In this document: piece by piece, positions 44,919 through 53,479 of the stretch
How positions within the stretch are numbered: the first letter of the stretch is position 1
Layout: each line of letters starts with the position of its first letter
From: CAIKMD01 sp963729935
GTDB taxonomy: Bacteria; Pseudomonadota; Alphaproteobacteria; ATCC43930; CGMCC-115725
Reading direction: 5' to 3'
NCBI GenBank assembly: GCA_963729935.1
Contig: CAVSPW010000004.1
Coordinates: forward strand, 620,001-684,000
DNA: 64,000 nucleotides
Notes under the pieces: model-generated
Database searches by the model: none
Seen by the model: the letters and a program-made list of their open reading frames with translations, nothing else
What the model was told of the DNA's origin: nothing
Made by a program: the position numbers and the translations under genes

Positions 44919-46226
44919 TCAGTTCATCAGACTGGGGAGATAGAGCGAGATCTCCGGGAAGGCGATCAGCAAGGTCATGATCAGGACCTCGCAGGCGAGG
45001 AACCAGCCGACGCCCTTGAAGATGGTTTCGAGCGGGATCTCGTCGCCGACGACCGTTTTGATCACATAGACGTTGAACCCAACCGGCGGGGTCAGAAGCC
45101 CGATCTCGAGATATTTGACCACGATCACGCCGAACCAGATGAGGTTCAGCCCGAGCTTCTCGAACATCGGCACGAAGACCGGGACCGTGATCAGCAGGAT
45201 CCCGAGCGGATCGAGGAACATGCCGAGGACGAGATAGACGATCGAGGCGCCGATGACGAGGAGCAGCGGGTTGACCGCCCAGCTGCCGATCAGATCGGCG
45301 AGATAGAACGGCATGCCCGAGAGCGCCATATATTTGGTCAGGAGGATGGCGCCGACCGCGACGAAGAGGAGCCGCGAGGTGCTGGTGAGCCCGTCCCGCA
45401 GGCTCTCGACGAACACCTCCTTGGTGAGCTTGCCCTGGACGAAGGCGATCACATAGGCGAGGAAGGCGCCGAAGGCGCCGGCCTCGGTCGGCGTGACGAC
45501 GCCGCCCAGAAGACCGCCGATGATGCCAAGAATGAGGAAAAGGATCGGCCAGACGTCGCGCAGCGAGCGCCAGCGCTCCGCGCGGCTGACGTCGATGTCG
45601 ATCTTCGGCGCAATCTGCGGCGAGATCACGCAGCGGGCCACGATCATCGCGGCGTAAATCGCCGCGGTCAGAAGCCCCGGCAGGATGCCCGCGATCAGCA
45701 ATTTGGTGACCGAGGTCTGGGCGAAGATTCCGTAGAGCACGAACGGAATCGAGGGCGGGATCAGCGCGGCCAGCGTGCCGGCCGCGGCGACCGTGCCGGT
45801 CGCGAGGCTCTTGTCGTAGCCGGCTTTGACCATTTCGGGAATCGCGATCGACCCCATTGCGGCCGCCGAAGCGACGCTCGATCCCGACGCCGCCGCGAAT
45901 CCCGCGCAGGCGAAATTGGTCGCGACCGCGAGCCCGCCGGGAAGCCGCGCGAACCACAAGCGCGCAGCGGTGAAAAGCGAGCTCGATATGCCCGAGCGAT
46001 GCGCGATCGCGCCCATCAGCACGAACATGGGAATGGCGGAAAGCTCCCAGCTGGCCATGAAATCGTAAGGCGCCGAGCGCAGGATGTTGAATGCGACATT
46101 GATGCCGCGCAGATACCAGATCCCGACGATTGAAACGCCGCCGAGCGCGATGCCGATCGGGACGCGCAAGGCCAAGAGGCCGAGCACCGCCGCCAGGGAA
46201 ACATAGCCTAACTCGATCTCCGACAA
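44919..46226 (-). CDS. dctM: TRAP transporter large permease
   Basis: A 435-residue inner-membrane protein with about twelve hydrophobic segments. Typical DctM stretches are VPIGIALGGVSIVGIW, AGTLAALIPPSIPFVLYGIF and IGLLTPPVGFNVYVIKTVVG. The start is a TTG at 46226 preceded by CGGGGGAT. It lies 28 bases after the small-permease gene and drives sodium-linked uptake of the ligand caught by DctP. Confidence 0.94.
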   Translation of the reverse strand: MSEIELGYVSLAAVLGLLALRVPIGIALGGVSIVGIWYLRGINVAFNILRSAPYDFMASWELSAIPMFVLMGAIAHRSGISSSLFTAARLWFARLPGGLAVATNFACAGFAAASGSSVASAAAMGSIAIPEMVKAGYDKSLATGTVAAAGTLAALIPPSIPFVLYGIFAQTSVTKLLIAGILPGLLTAAIYAAMIVARCVISPQIAPKIDIDVSRAERWRSLRDVWPILFLILGIIGGLLGGVVTPTEAGAFGAFLAYVIAFVQGKLTKEVFVESLRDGLTSTSRLLFVAVGAILLTKYMALSGMPFYLADLIGSWAVNPLLLVIGASIVYLVLGMFLDPLGILLITVPVFVPMFEKLGLNLIWFGVIVVKYLEIGLLTPPVGFNVYVIKTVVGDEIPLETIFKGVGWFLACEVLIMTLLIAFPEISLYLPSLMN

Positions 46227-46254
46227 GTCCGATCCCCCGCGCTGCGCGACGCCG

Positions 46255-46761
46255 TTAGCGGCCCAAGAAAGTTCGGAAATCTTCGACGATGCGCAGCGCG
46301 ACGGCGCACGCCATCGTCCCCGCGCCGAGCGGCAGGAACCAGCGCGAGGGCCACGCGATGAGATCGCCGTCGCCAGCCTGGCGGACTTCGCCGATGAGCG
46401 TCTTTTGGATCGCCTCCTGTCCCGTCTTCCAGGTCAGGACGACGAGGAAGACGAGCATCAGCGAGGCGGCTCCGGCCTCGAGGAGGCCGAGCCAGCGCGC
46501 CGGCAGCCAGCTGGTGAAGAGTTCGACCACGATCTGGCCCTGACGCCGCGTCACATAGGCGAAGGGCAGGACCGTGACCATGACCATATAGTAATAGGTG
46601 ACGGTCTCGAGCGTGCCGGTGAGCGGATGATTGAAGACGAAGCGTCCCGTCACGTCGATGACGACGTGCAGCACCATGAGCACCATGCCCACCGCGCCGA
46701 TGAATGCGAGGCTGTTGCTCGCATATCCCGTCAGCCTGTCGAGCAGGCCGAGCGCCTTCAT
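46255..46761 (-). CDS. dctQ: TRAP transporter small permease
   Basis: 168 residues from the ATG at 46761 with GGGAGG upstream. Four hydrophobic segments and the family signature DVTGRFVFNHPLTGTLETVT identify DctQ. It partners DctM in the inner membrane. First gene of the minus-strand permease pair. Confidence 0.92.
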   Translation of the reverse strand: MKALGLLDRLTGYASNSLAFIGAVGMVLMVLHVVIDVTGRFVFNHPLTGTLETVTYYYMVMVTVLPFAYVTRRQGQIVVELFTSWLPARWLGLLEAGAASLMLVFLVVLTWKTGQEAIQKTLIGEVRQAGDGDLIAWPSRWFLPLGAGTMACAVALRIVEDFRTFLGR

Positions 46762-47062
46762 GGTCCGCCTCCCTGTGGCGCGACACCGCAAACTCACGGC
46801 AGGCCCGCGAAGACCCGGCCACCGGACGCGGCACCGACACGCTTTCGCGCGTTTTTTTCGACCTTATCGGATTATACGGGAAGGCGCAAATCTCAACGCG
46901 GGTGGTCAAACGATCTTTCGGAAAACGCGGCTTGCGCGACGCGCATCGCGGGGCAAAGCCGGGACCCTGCCCTTCGCGCCTGCGATGCGGTAGTTTGAAG
47001 GGGCCGGGAGCGCGCCCCGATAGCGGCTGCGCGGGAGACGACATGGAGCGAGCGATCTGCCG
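46762..47062. other. divergent intergenic region, no gene seen
   Basis: 301 bases between the dctQ start and the MFS start, which point away from each other. I see no gene. An AT-richer patch near 46848-46885 (TTTTTTTCGACCTTATCGGA) could hold promoters. Confidence 0.4.
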
Positions 47063-48328
47063 ATGAGAATGCCCGTCGGCTTCGGCATGTTGCGCGAGAC
47101 GCTCGCGCTCCGGCCCTATCGCCTGTTCGTCATCGGTACCTTGTCGTCGAATGTCGGTCAATGGGTACAGCGCGTCGCAATCGGCTGGCTCACCTGGGAA
47201 CTGACCCAATCGACCACCTGGCTCGGCGGGATTGCGATCGCCGAGGCGGCGCCGAGCATCGCTCTCGGATTCTTCGCCGGCACGCTCATCGACCGCGCCG
47301 ACCAGGTTAAGCTCTTGCGCGTGACTCAGCTCTTCTCGCTGGCCTATGCGGCGGCGCTCGCCTTTTTCACCCTGACGGCGCTGATGACCATCTGGCTGCT
47401 CGTCTTTCTGGTGCTGACTCGCGGCATCGTCATTGCCTTCAGCCGCCCGACGCGCATGACCGTCATTTTCGGCCTCGTCGGGCGCGAGCATCTGCCTTCG
47501 GCCCTCGCGATGAATTCGATGATTTTCAACTTCTCGCGCTTCCTGGGGCCGGCGATCGGCGGGACCATCATCGCGAGCGCCGGCACGGGCTGGACCTTCG
47601 TTGCGGCTTTTCTGCTCTTCCTGCCGATCAATCTTGCGCTGCGCGCGATCGATCAGGCGCGCATCGCCATGCCCGCCGCCGCCTCAGCCGCGCGCTCGAT
47701 CTGGGCGGAGACGATCGAAGGCATCCGCTACATTCTGCATCACGAGGGCATCCGCACGCAGCTGGCGCTGCTCGTCATCACCTCGATCTGCGCCAAGCCC
47801 TTGACCGATCTCTTCCCCGGCTTTGCCGCCAGCGTGTTCGCGCGCGGCTCGACCGGGCTGGCCTGGCTCCTGTCGTTTCACGGCGCGGGCGCGATGCTCG
47901 GCGCGGTCTGGATGTCGGCGCGCGGCGAGTTGAAGGGACTGACGCGCATCACCCTCGCCAATATCCTGCTGATGGGCGTCGGGCTCTTGCTTTTCGTTGC
48001 GACCGATCTGTTCTGGCTCGCTTGTCCGCTTGCCGCGCTTTTGGGCTTCGCCTTCATCGTGCAAAGCGTCAGCAACCAGACGCTCATCCAATCCGCGGTC
48101 CATTCCAGCCTGCGCGGCCGGGTGTTGAGCGTCTATGGCATGATCGCGCAGGGCGTCCCCTCGCTCGGCACGGTGACGATGGGCGCGGCGGCCGAGCATT
48201 GGCAGTTGCGCGCGCCGGTGGCGATCGGCGCCGCTCTCTGCATCGCGCTCTGGGCCTGGAGCTGGCGCCTGCGCGTGCCGATGGCGGCCGCGCTCGAGTT
48301 CGAGTCGCCGGTCGGCGTCTCGGACTAG
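47063..48328 (+). CDS. MFS transporter, DHA3/EntS-like
   Basis: A 421-residue membrane protein with about twelve hydrophobic helices. The N-terminus LRETLALRPYRLFVIGTLSS, then NVGQWVQRVAIGWLTWELTQ, and the loop GTLIDRADQVKLLRVTQLFS are typical of the DHA3 drug or siderophore exporter group. Substrate unknown. The gene stands alone, and its stop codon merges with a 107-base repeat element. Confidence 0.9.
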   Translation: MRMPVGFGMLRETLALRPYRLFVIGTLSSNVGQWVQRVAIGWLTWELTQSTTWLGGIAIAEAAPSIALGFFAGTLIDRADQVKLLRVTQLFSLAYAAALAFFTLTALMTIWLLVFLVLTRGIVIAFSRPTRMTVIFGLVGREHLPSALAMNSMIFNFSRFLGPAIGGTIIASAGTGWTFVAAFLLFLPINLALRAIDQARIAMPAAASAARSIWAETIEGIRYILHHEGIRTQLALLVITSICAKPLTDLFPGFAASVFARGSTGLAWLLSFHGAGAMLGAVWMSARGELKGLTRITLANILLMGVGLLLFVATDLFWLACPLAALLGFAFIVQSVSNQTLIQSAVHSSLRGRVLSVYGMIAQGVPSLGTVTMGAAAEHWQLRAPVAIGAALCIALWAWSWRLRVPMAAALEFESPVGVSD

Positions 48329-48431
48329 AGCCTTTCCGGCTTTGATGGAATCAAAGCCGGGGCTCTAGCTTTTTGTTTTGTCGCATTTCCTTCACGCGAA
48401 CCGGTATCCACTTCGCTCGAAAACGCTCTAG
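48325..48431. repeat. intergenic palindromic repeat of a type known from Hyphomicrobiales
   Basis: The element is bounded by CTAGAGC (48325-48331) and GCTCTAG (48425-48431). Its left half is a hairpin with a perfect stem, CCGGCTTTGAT against ATCAAAGCCGG around GGA, further extended by AGAGCC/GGCTCT. The right half contains TTTTGTCGCATTTCCTTCAC and CGCGAACCGGTATCCACTTC. I recall this right half from many rhizobial intergenic regions; a database search would settle that. It fills the gap between convergent MFS and SHOCT genes, so it also serves as a terminator. Confidence 0.7.
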
Positions 48432-48441
48432 AAATCGCGCT

Positions 48442-48840
48442 TCAGCGCATCAGCAGCTTGCGCTTTTCCTCGAACTCGTTCTTGTCGATCTCGCCCTTGG
48501 CGAAACGCTCCTCGAGAATGTCGAGGGCGCCGCCGCCGCGTCCTCCGTAGCCGCGATGGCGGAACCGGCCATAGCCGCAGTGACGGCCGAAGCCGAACAT
48601 GCGCATCACCACGGCGATGAGGAAGACGCACAAGATGACGAAGAAGATCACACCGAAGGGGTGGAAACCCCAGCCGCCGCCCCAGAAATGATGATGGCCA
48701 TAGCCCCACATCGGGCCATAGCCGGGTCCATAGCCGGGGCCGGCTGCCGGCGGCGCGGTACCGGCACCGTTCTGCGCCAAGGCGGGCAAGGAGAGCAGCA
48801 TGAGGATCGCAAAGAGGATCGAAGATCCGAGACGTTTCAT
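48442..48840 (-). CDS. SHOCT-domain membrane protein with His/Gly-rich loop
   Basis: 132 residues from the ATG at 48840. A signal peptide (ILFAILMLLSLPALA) is followed by a Gly/Pro/Tyr/His/Trp-rich stretch (YGPMWGYGHHHFWGGGWGFH), one membrane helix (GVIFFVILCVFLIAVVMRMF) and a C-terminal SHOCT helix-hairpin (LDILEERFAKGEIDKNEFEE). The His cluster would face the periplasm and could bind metal. Role unknown. Confidence 0.82.
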   Translation of the reverse strand: MKRLGSSILFAILMLLSLPALAQNGAGTAPPAAGPGYGPGYGPMWGYGHHHFWGGGWGFHPFGVIFFVILCVFLIAVVMRMFGFGRHCGYGRFRHRGYGGRGGGALDILEERFAKGEIDKNEFEEKRKLLMR

Positions 48841-48988
48841 CGCAGAATACTCCACGGGATTTGAGCCTGAATAAGACAGATGGGCACGCGCCGGGCCTTG
48901 ATCCAGATCAAGCCGCGACGGCCATGACTCGGGCCGGCACGCCGTGTAGGCTGTGGCGGCGTATCTCCTTGGCGGCGCGAGACCCATC

Positions 48989-50605
48989 ATGAGCAAGGAC
49001 AAGCTTCCCGTTCTGATCGTCGGCGGCGGACCGATCGGCTTGGCGCTTGCCGCCGAGCTCGGCTGGCAGGGAATCGAATGTCTCCTGATCGAGCAGGGCG
49101 ACGGCGTCGTGAAGACGCCCAAGATGAACGAGGTCAATACGCGGTCGATGGAATTCTGCCGCCGCTGGGGCATCGCCGATCAGGTGCTCGACACGCCCTT
49201 CCCGCTCGACTGGCCGAAGGACGTGGTGTTCGTCACCACCCTCAGCGGCTATGAGCTCGGCCGAGTCACGCGCCCGCCGCGTCAGGTCCGCGCCTCCGAG
49301 CACAGCCCGGAATATACCCAGACCTGCTCGCAGCATTGGTTCGATCCGATCCTGCAACGCTTCGCGCGCTCCTTCCCTAAAGTGACGCTGCGCTACAAAA
49401 GCCGTCTCGATTCCTTCGCGCAGAGTTCCGACGGCGTCGTCGCGACCGTGACCGATCTTTCGAGCGGAAAACAGGAGCGGATCGAGGCGCAATATCTCGC
49501 CGGCTGCGACGGCGCGGGCAGCTCCGTGCGCCGTGCTCTGGGCGTCGCGCTCGAGGGCAAGGGCATGCTCGGCTGCGCGGTCAACATGTTCTTCCGCGCG
49601 CCCAAGCTGCTCGAGGCCTGCGGCAAGAAGCCCGGCACCTTCTTCATCCCGATCGATCGCGGCGGGGTCTGGGCGAATCTCCGCATCATCGATCCGCGCA
49701 ACGGGCTCTGGCGGCTCATGGTCAACGAGACCGATCCCGAGACCCGCGCCGAGACCGTCGACAAGGAGGCCTATTTGCGGCGCGGTCTCGGCCGCGATGT
49801 GAAAGTCGAATGGGTCGACGTCAATGTCTGGCGCCGGCAAAGCGTTCTCGCCGCAAGCTACGGAATGGGCCGCGTTTTCCTTCTGGGCGATTCGGTGCAT
49901 CAGGTCTCGCCCACCGGCGCGCTCGGCATGAATACCGGCATCGGCGACGCGGTCGATCTCGGCTGGAAACTCGCCGCCGTCCTGCAAGGCTGGGGCGGCG
50001 CGGATTTGCTCGGCTCCTATGATGCCGAGCGCCGCCCGGCCGGCGCGCGCGCGGTCGCCAGCGCGACACGCTTTCATTCGAACCAGACCGGCTGGGGCGA
50101 CGGTCTCGATTCACTGGACCAACCCGGCAGTGAAGGCGACGCGCTGCGCGACAAGATTGGCGCCATGCTGGTCGAGAATGTCGGCGTCGAATTCCGCACC
50201 ATGGGTTTGCAGCTGGGCTATCGCTACGCGGATTCTCCCATCTGCGTCGCCGATGGAACGCCCGAGACACCCGACGATCCCGAGGCCTATCGTCCCTCGG
50301 CCCGGCCTGGCGGCCGCGCGCCGCATTTCTGGATCGAGGACGAGCGATCGGTGCTCGATTGCTTTGGTCGCGGCTTCACCTTGCTTCGCTTCGGCAAGGC
50401 GGCACCGGTTACGCGCGCCCTCGAAGCCGCAGCGGCCTCGCGCCGCATGCCGCTCGACATCGTCGCGATCGACCGCGCTGAAGCGCGCGCGCTTTACGAG
50501 CGCTGCCTCGTTCTCGTGCGCCCCGACGGCCATGTGGCGTGGCGCGCGGATGAAGTCCCGGCCGATGCGGGCGCGATCCTCGACCGCGTTCGCGGCGCGG
50601 CATAG
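48989..50605 (+). CDS. FAD-dependent aromatic monooxygenase, PheA/TfdB type (copy 2)
   Basis: 538 residues from the ATG at 48989. It shares with copy 1 the FAD motif (VLIVGGGPIGLALAAELG), the middle motif AGCDGAGSSVRRALG, the second FAD site VFLLGDSVHQVSPTGALGMN, and the closing LVLVRPDGHVAWR. DAVDLGWKLAAVLQGWGGAD is almost identical between the two copies. They are diverged paralogues likely acting on different phenolics. No ring-cleavage gene is adjacent; a SHOCT gene lies divergently. Confidence 0.9.
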   Translation: MSKDKLPVLIVGGGPIGLALAAELGWQGIECLLIEQGDGVVKTPKMNEVNTRSMEFCRRWGIADQVLDTPFPLDWPKDVVFVTTLSGYELGRVTRPPRQVRASEHSPEYTQTCSQHWFDPILQRFARSFPKVTLRYKSRLDSFAQSSDGVVATVTDLSSGKQERIEAQYLAGCDGAGSSVRRALGVALEGKGMLGCAVNMFFRAPKLLEACGKKPGTFFIPIDRGGVWANLRIIDPRNGLWRLMVNETDPETRAETVDKEAYLRRGLGRDVKVEWVDVNVWRRQSVLAASYGMGRVFLLGDSVHQVSPTGALGMNTGIGDAVDLGWKLAAVLQGWGGADLLGSYDAERRPAGARAVASATRFHSNQTGWGDGLDSLDQPGSEGDALRDKIGAMLVENVGVEFRTMGLQLGYRYADSPICVADGTPETPDDPEAYRPSARPGGRAPHFWIEDERSVLDCFGRGFTLLRFGKAAPVTRALEAAAASRRMPLDIVAIDRAEARALYERCLVLVRPDGHVAWRADEVPADAGAILDRVRGAA

Positions 50606-50687
50606 CTCGCGGCGCTTTTCGAGCCGCGCTCAAGGTGCCCTGACCCGACGGTCGATGGCCGCATCTGCGGCATCAAGGAATTAGGTA

Positions 50688-50723
50688 TTGTGTCCCCTGA
50701 ATTCCTTGTGTCCCTTGAATTCC
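50688..50723. repeat. two tandem 18-bp repeats
   Basis: Two adjacent copies of TTGTGTCCCYTGAATTCC (50688-50705 and 50706-50723) differ at one base. CAAGGAATT at 50674-50682 is an inverted match to AATTCCTTG at 50700-50708. They lie in the 217-base gap between the second FAD hydroxylase and the GST gene, close to IS3 and Rhs relics. A transposon-end or REP-type relic is possible. Confidence 0.6.
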
Positions 50724-50822
50724 GCGCCGAAAAGTCGGCTTCGGGCCGCGGATGGTCATTTCCGGGTTCGATCCCGCGTTTTGTGTGAGAGTCCGTCGCC
50801 GGAAGGCCAGGTCGGTGGTGAG

Positions 50823-51623
50823 TCAGATTCCCAGCAGCGCCTTGATGTCCGGCCAGGAACGGACGCCGTTGGCGCGCATCTCCGCAACCAGATCCTTGGG
50901 CATCCATTCGACGAAGCCAGAATAGAAGGTCGGCCGCTGCACCACGCGGTCGAACCAGCGCTCGACCCGCGGGAGGCGCCCGCCCGTCCACATCCCTTCC
51001 ATGGCCAGGACCGCCAGACGATTCACGTAGGGGGTCAGGGCGATGTCGGCCATGGTGAAAGCATGACCTGCCATCCAATCCCGCCCTTCGAGCACCGTCT
51101 CCATCTTGTGCAAGTAGATGTCGTAGAGCCGAATTTTATCGGCCGCGCCGGGAGCCGCTAGCCCCTCCTGTATCCACTGCCACTTCAGTGTTCTCGCAGC
51201 GATGCCCTCGCTGGCGCCCTTGCTCAGGTACTCCTCGAAATTCCCTACTCCGTTGCGAAGGATCGTATGGCGGTGGGAAACAACATAGGTAATTGCCGAA
51301 CAGGCCGGATGGAGCTCCTCGTCCACTGCCTTGGTCCAGAGCCGAACGTGGGCCCTCTCCGCCGGCGCGGATGGATAGATCGGATGCTGCGGGAACGCGT
51401 CCTCGACGTATTCGCAGATGACCGTCAACTCCGGGATGATTTCGCCGTCATGGACCAGCACGGGCACGACGGCCTTCGGGTTGACTGCCAAGAAATTGGG
51501 GTTGAACTGCTCTCCGGCTAGAATGTCGACGTAGTGTCCGGTCCAGCCGAGTTGCTTTTCCGCCAGCGCAAACCTTACTTTGGCGGCGCAGACGGAAGAG
51601 CCGTGGTGATAAAGCTCAAGCAT
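50823..51623 (-). CDS. glutathione S-transferase family protein
   Basis: 266 residues from the ATG at 51623, preceded by AAGGAGC. The N-terminal thioredoxin-like domain has the catalytic-type SSVCAAKVRFALAEKQL, the cis-Pro in NPKAVVPVLVHDGEII, and the glutathione-binding ES equivalent PELTVICEYVEDAF. The all-helical C-terminal domain includes FTMADIALTPYVNRL. Base composition is lower in GC than the neighbours and an IS3 end lies 17 bases upstream, so the gene may have arrived by transfer. Confidence 0.9.
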   Translation of the reverse strand: MLELYHHGSSVCAAKVRFALAEKQLGWTGHYVDILAGEQFNPNFLAVNPKAVVPVLVHDGEIIPELTVICEYVEDAFPQHPIYPSAPAERAHVRLWTKAVDEELHPACSAITYVVSHRHTILRNGVGNFEEYLSKGASEGIAARTLKWQWIQEGLAAPGAADKIRLYDIYLHKMETVLEGRDWMAGHAFTMADIALTPYVNRLAVLAMEGMWTGGRLPRVERWFDRVVQRPTFYSGFVEWMPKDLVAEMRANGVRSWPDIKALLGI

Positions 51624-51639
51624 TTGGTGCTCCTTGGAT

Positions 51640-52045
51640 TGAGGTGGCCGGCTTTGTCTGGACGGGACTCCGCGCTGGATAGGCGGAACCCTGCCCGTTG
51701 CCGATGTCGTGCGCCGTTGTCGGGGTAGCACGCAGGGAGGACGTAGCCCGACCGGAGTGACGCTCCGACAACGGCGACGAAACTCATGCTGCCGCGACCT
51801 GCGGCAGATGGTCGAAGTAGGCGCGACCCGGCGTCCGGGCGTCAAGGTTCGAATGCGGGCGCTTGCGATTGTAAAACTCAAAATATCGACCAAGCGAGGC
51901 GCGCGCCTCGCCGACGCTGTCATAGGCCTTGAGGTAGACCTCTTCGTATTTGACCGAGCGCCAGAGCCGCTCGACGAAGACGTTGTCCCGTCACGCTCCC
52001 TTGCCGTCCATGCTAACGGCGATCGCGTTCGTAATTCGATGGACC
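51640..52045 (-). mobile_element. IS3-family insertion sequence remnant
   Basis: The 3' part of an IS3/IS407-type element. Its transposase end runs from about 52045 to the stop at 51784-51786: VSMDGKGA, a TGA, then RDNVFVERLWRSVKYEEVYL, and GRYFEFYNRKRPHSNLDART. In family members the interrupted codon is Trp, so TGG has become TGA. The integrase core before SMDGKG is missing. The element ends at 51640 with TGAGGTGGCC on the plus strand, the TGA typical of IS3 ends. Coordinates on the truncated side are approximate. Confidence 0.82.
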
Positions 52046-52055
52046 CATCACCTAA

Positions 52056-52196
52056 TTCGCCGTCGGCAGCACGGCCACCTTCACCTATGGCTACAACCAC
52101 GTGCATCAGCGCAACAGCCTAGGCGTCAGCGACGGCGCCCTCCCCTATCATCCGCCTTCGGCGAGCAGCGCGTCCTATGCCGCCAACGCGGCGTGA
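52056..52196 (+). pseudogene. Rhs/YD-repeat protein fragment
   Basis: 46 codons read TATFTYGYNHVHQRNSLGVS and then ALPYHPPSASSASYAANAA before a TGA. This is a piece of the Rhs core (Y-x-Y-N-x-x-x-Q-R, and S-Y-A-A-N-x-L-N-Q-Y). An in-frame TAA lies directly upstream, and the IS3 remnant abuts it. No rest of an Rhs gene is present in the window. Confidence 0.7.
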
Positions 52197-52399
52197 CGCG
52201 CTGAAACGCCGGAAGAAGCGACAGGCTCTCTGACCTAGCTGCACGCAATTTTTATGGCGCGCGGGCGCGCTTTTGCTTTTCGAGGCCGCGCCCCGCGCCC
52301 ATAATGGCGACAGCCGGCGAGACAGCGGCGGCCGCCTTCGCGGCGGACCCCGCTGGACATCGCGGCACGACAAAAACCGATATCGAACAGGAGCAGGAA

Positions 52400-53431
52400 A
52401 TGTATTCGAGACGATTCGTATTGGCCTCGCTGGCCAGTTCCACATTCTTCGCAAGCGCCGCCAAGATCCGTCCGGCGCGCGCCGCCGAACCGGTGACGAT
52501 CCGGGCTGGATGGGTCGTCTTGCCGGCCGATCTTCTGCCCATGCTTCCCGGCATGGCGCAGCTGACCAAGCATCTCGGCAAGTCCTACAATATCGAGCCC
52601 CAGCATTTCGCCGGCACGACGCCGATGATCACGGCGCTCGCCTCGGGCGCCGTCGATACCGGCTCGCTCGCCTTTTCCTCCCTGCCGCTCGCGATCGAGA
52701 ACGCGAAGCTTCAGGATCTCCGCGTCATCGCCGACTGCTTCCAGGACGGGGTCGCGGGCTATCAGACCAACACCTATCGCGTCCGCAAGGACAGCCCGAT
52801 CAAGACCGTCAAGGATTTGAAAGGCAAGGTGCTGGCCACCAACACCCAGGGCAGCGCCGTCGACATCGCGATGCGCGTCATGCTGCGCAAGCACGGGCTC
52901 AACGACCGCACCGATGTGAGCATCATCGAGGCGCCGTTCCCGGCGATGAAGTCGCTCCTGCGCGAGAAGAAGGCCGATCTCATCCCGGCGGTTCTCCCCT
53001 TCTCCCAGGATCCCGAGCTCAAGAAACTTTCGCGCTCCTTGTTCACGCAAAAGGACGCGGTCGGGCAGACGCAGATGATCATTCACACCGCGCGCGAGGA
53101 ATTTCTCGAGAAGAACCGCGCCGCCGTGACGGACATGCTCGAAGACATGCTGCGCGTGCAGCGCTATTTCCAGGACCCGAAAAATCACGAGGAGACGGTG
53201 AAGCTCGTCGCCGCGGCGACCAAGCAGCCGGCCGAACGCTTCGAATCATGGCTCTTCACGAAGCACGATTACTATCGCAATCCCGAGGGCCTGCCCGATC
53301 TCAAGGCGCTGCAGGCCAACATCAACCTGCAAAAGGATCTGGGATATCTCAAGACCGGGATCGACGTGAAGAAATACGCCGATCTGGGCCTGGTCCGCGC
53401 CGCCGCCAAGCGTCTCGGCGGCAAGGTCTGA
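52400..53431 (+). CDS. NMT1/SsuA-type ABC substrate-binding protein (paralogue of 10315-11343)
   Basis: 343 residues from the ATG at 52400, preceded by AGGAGCAGG. An N-terminal signal with paired Arg (MYSRRFVLASLASSTFFASA) could use the Tat route. Family features include QHFAGTTPMITALASGAVDT, YRVRKDSPIKTVKDLKGKVL and QGSAVDIAMRVMLRKHGLND. It is a close paralogue of the protein at 10315. No transporter genes are adjacent; a sulfite dehydrogenase pair follows convergently. Confidence 0.88.
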   Translation: MYSRRFVLASLASSTFFASAAKIRPARAAEPVTIRAGWVVLPADLLPMLPGMAQLTKHLGKSYNIEPQHFAGTTPMITALASGAVDTGSLAFSSLPLAIENAKLQDLRVIADCFQDGVAGYQTNTYRVRKDSPIKTVKDLKGKVLATNTQGSAVDIAMRVMLRKHGLNDRTDVSIIEAPFPAMKSLLREKKADLIPAVLPFSQDPELKKLSRSLFTQKDAVGQTQMIIHTAREEFLEKNRAAVTDMLEDMLRVQRYFQDPKNHEETVKLVAAATKQPAERFESWLFTKHDYYRNPEGLPDLKALQANINLQKDLGYLKTGIDVKKYADLGLVRAAAKRLGGKV

Positions 53432-53438
53432 TCGCGGC

Positions 53439-53472
53439 GCCGGCGCGCCGGGCAGCGTCCCGGCGCGCCGGC
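53439..53472. terminator. hairpin between convergent genes
   Basis: GCCGGCGCGCCGGG at 53439-53452 pairs perfectly with CCCGGCGCGCCGGC at 53459-53472 around a 6-base loop, in the 48-base gap between the convergent binding-protein and cytochrome c stops. No T-tract. Confidence 0.65.
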
Positions 53473-53479
53473 AGCGGCC

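Noticed and set aside
50763..50776. tRNA T-arm-like sequence (CGGGTTCGATCCCG)
   Set aside because: No matching acceptor stem, D-arm or anticodon arm lies upstream at the right distance, so it is neither a tRNA nor a clear tRNA end.
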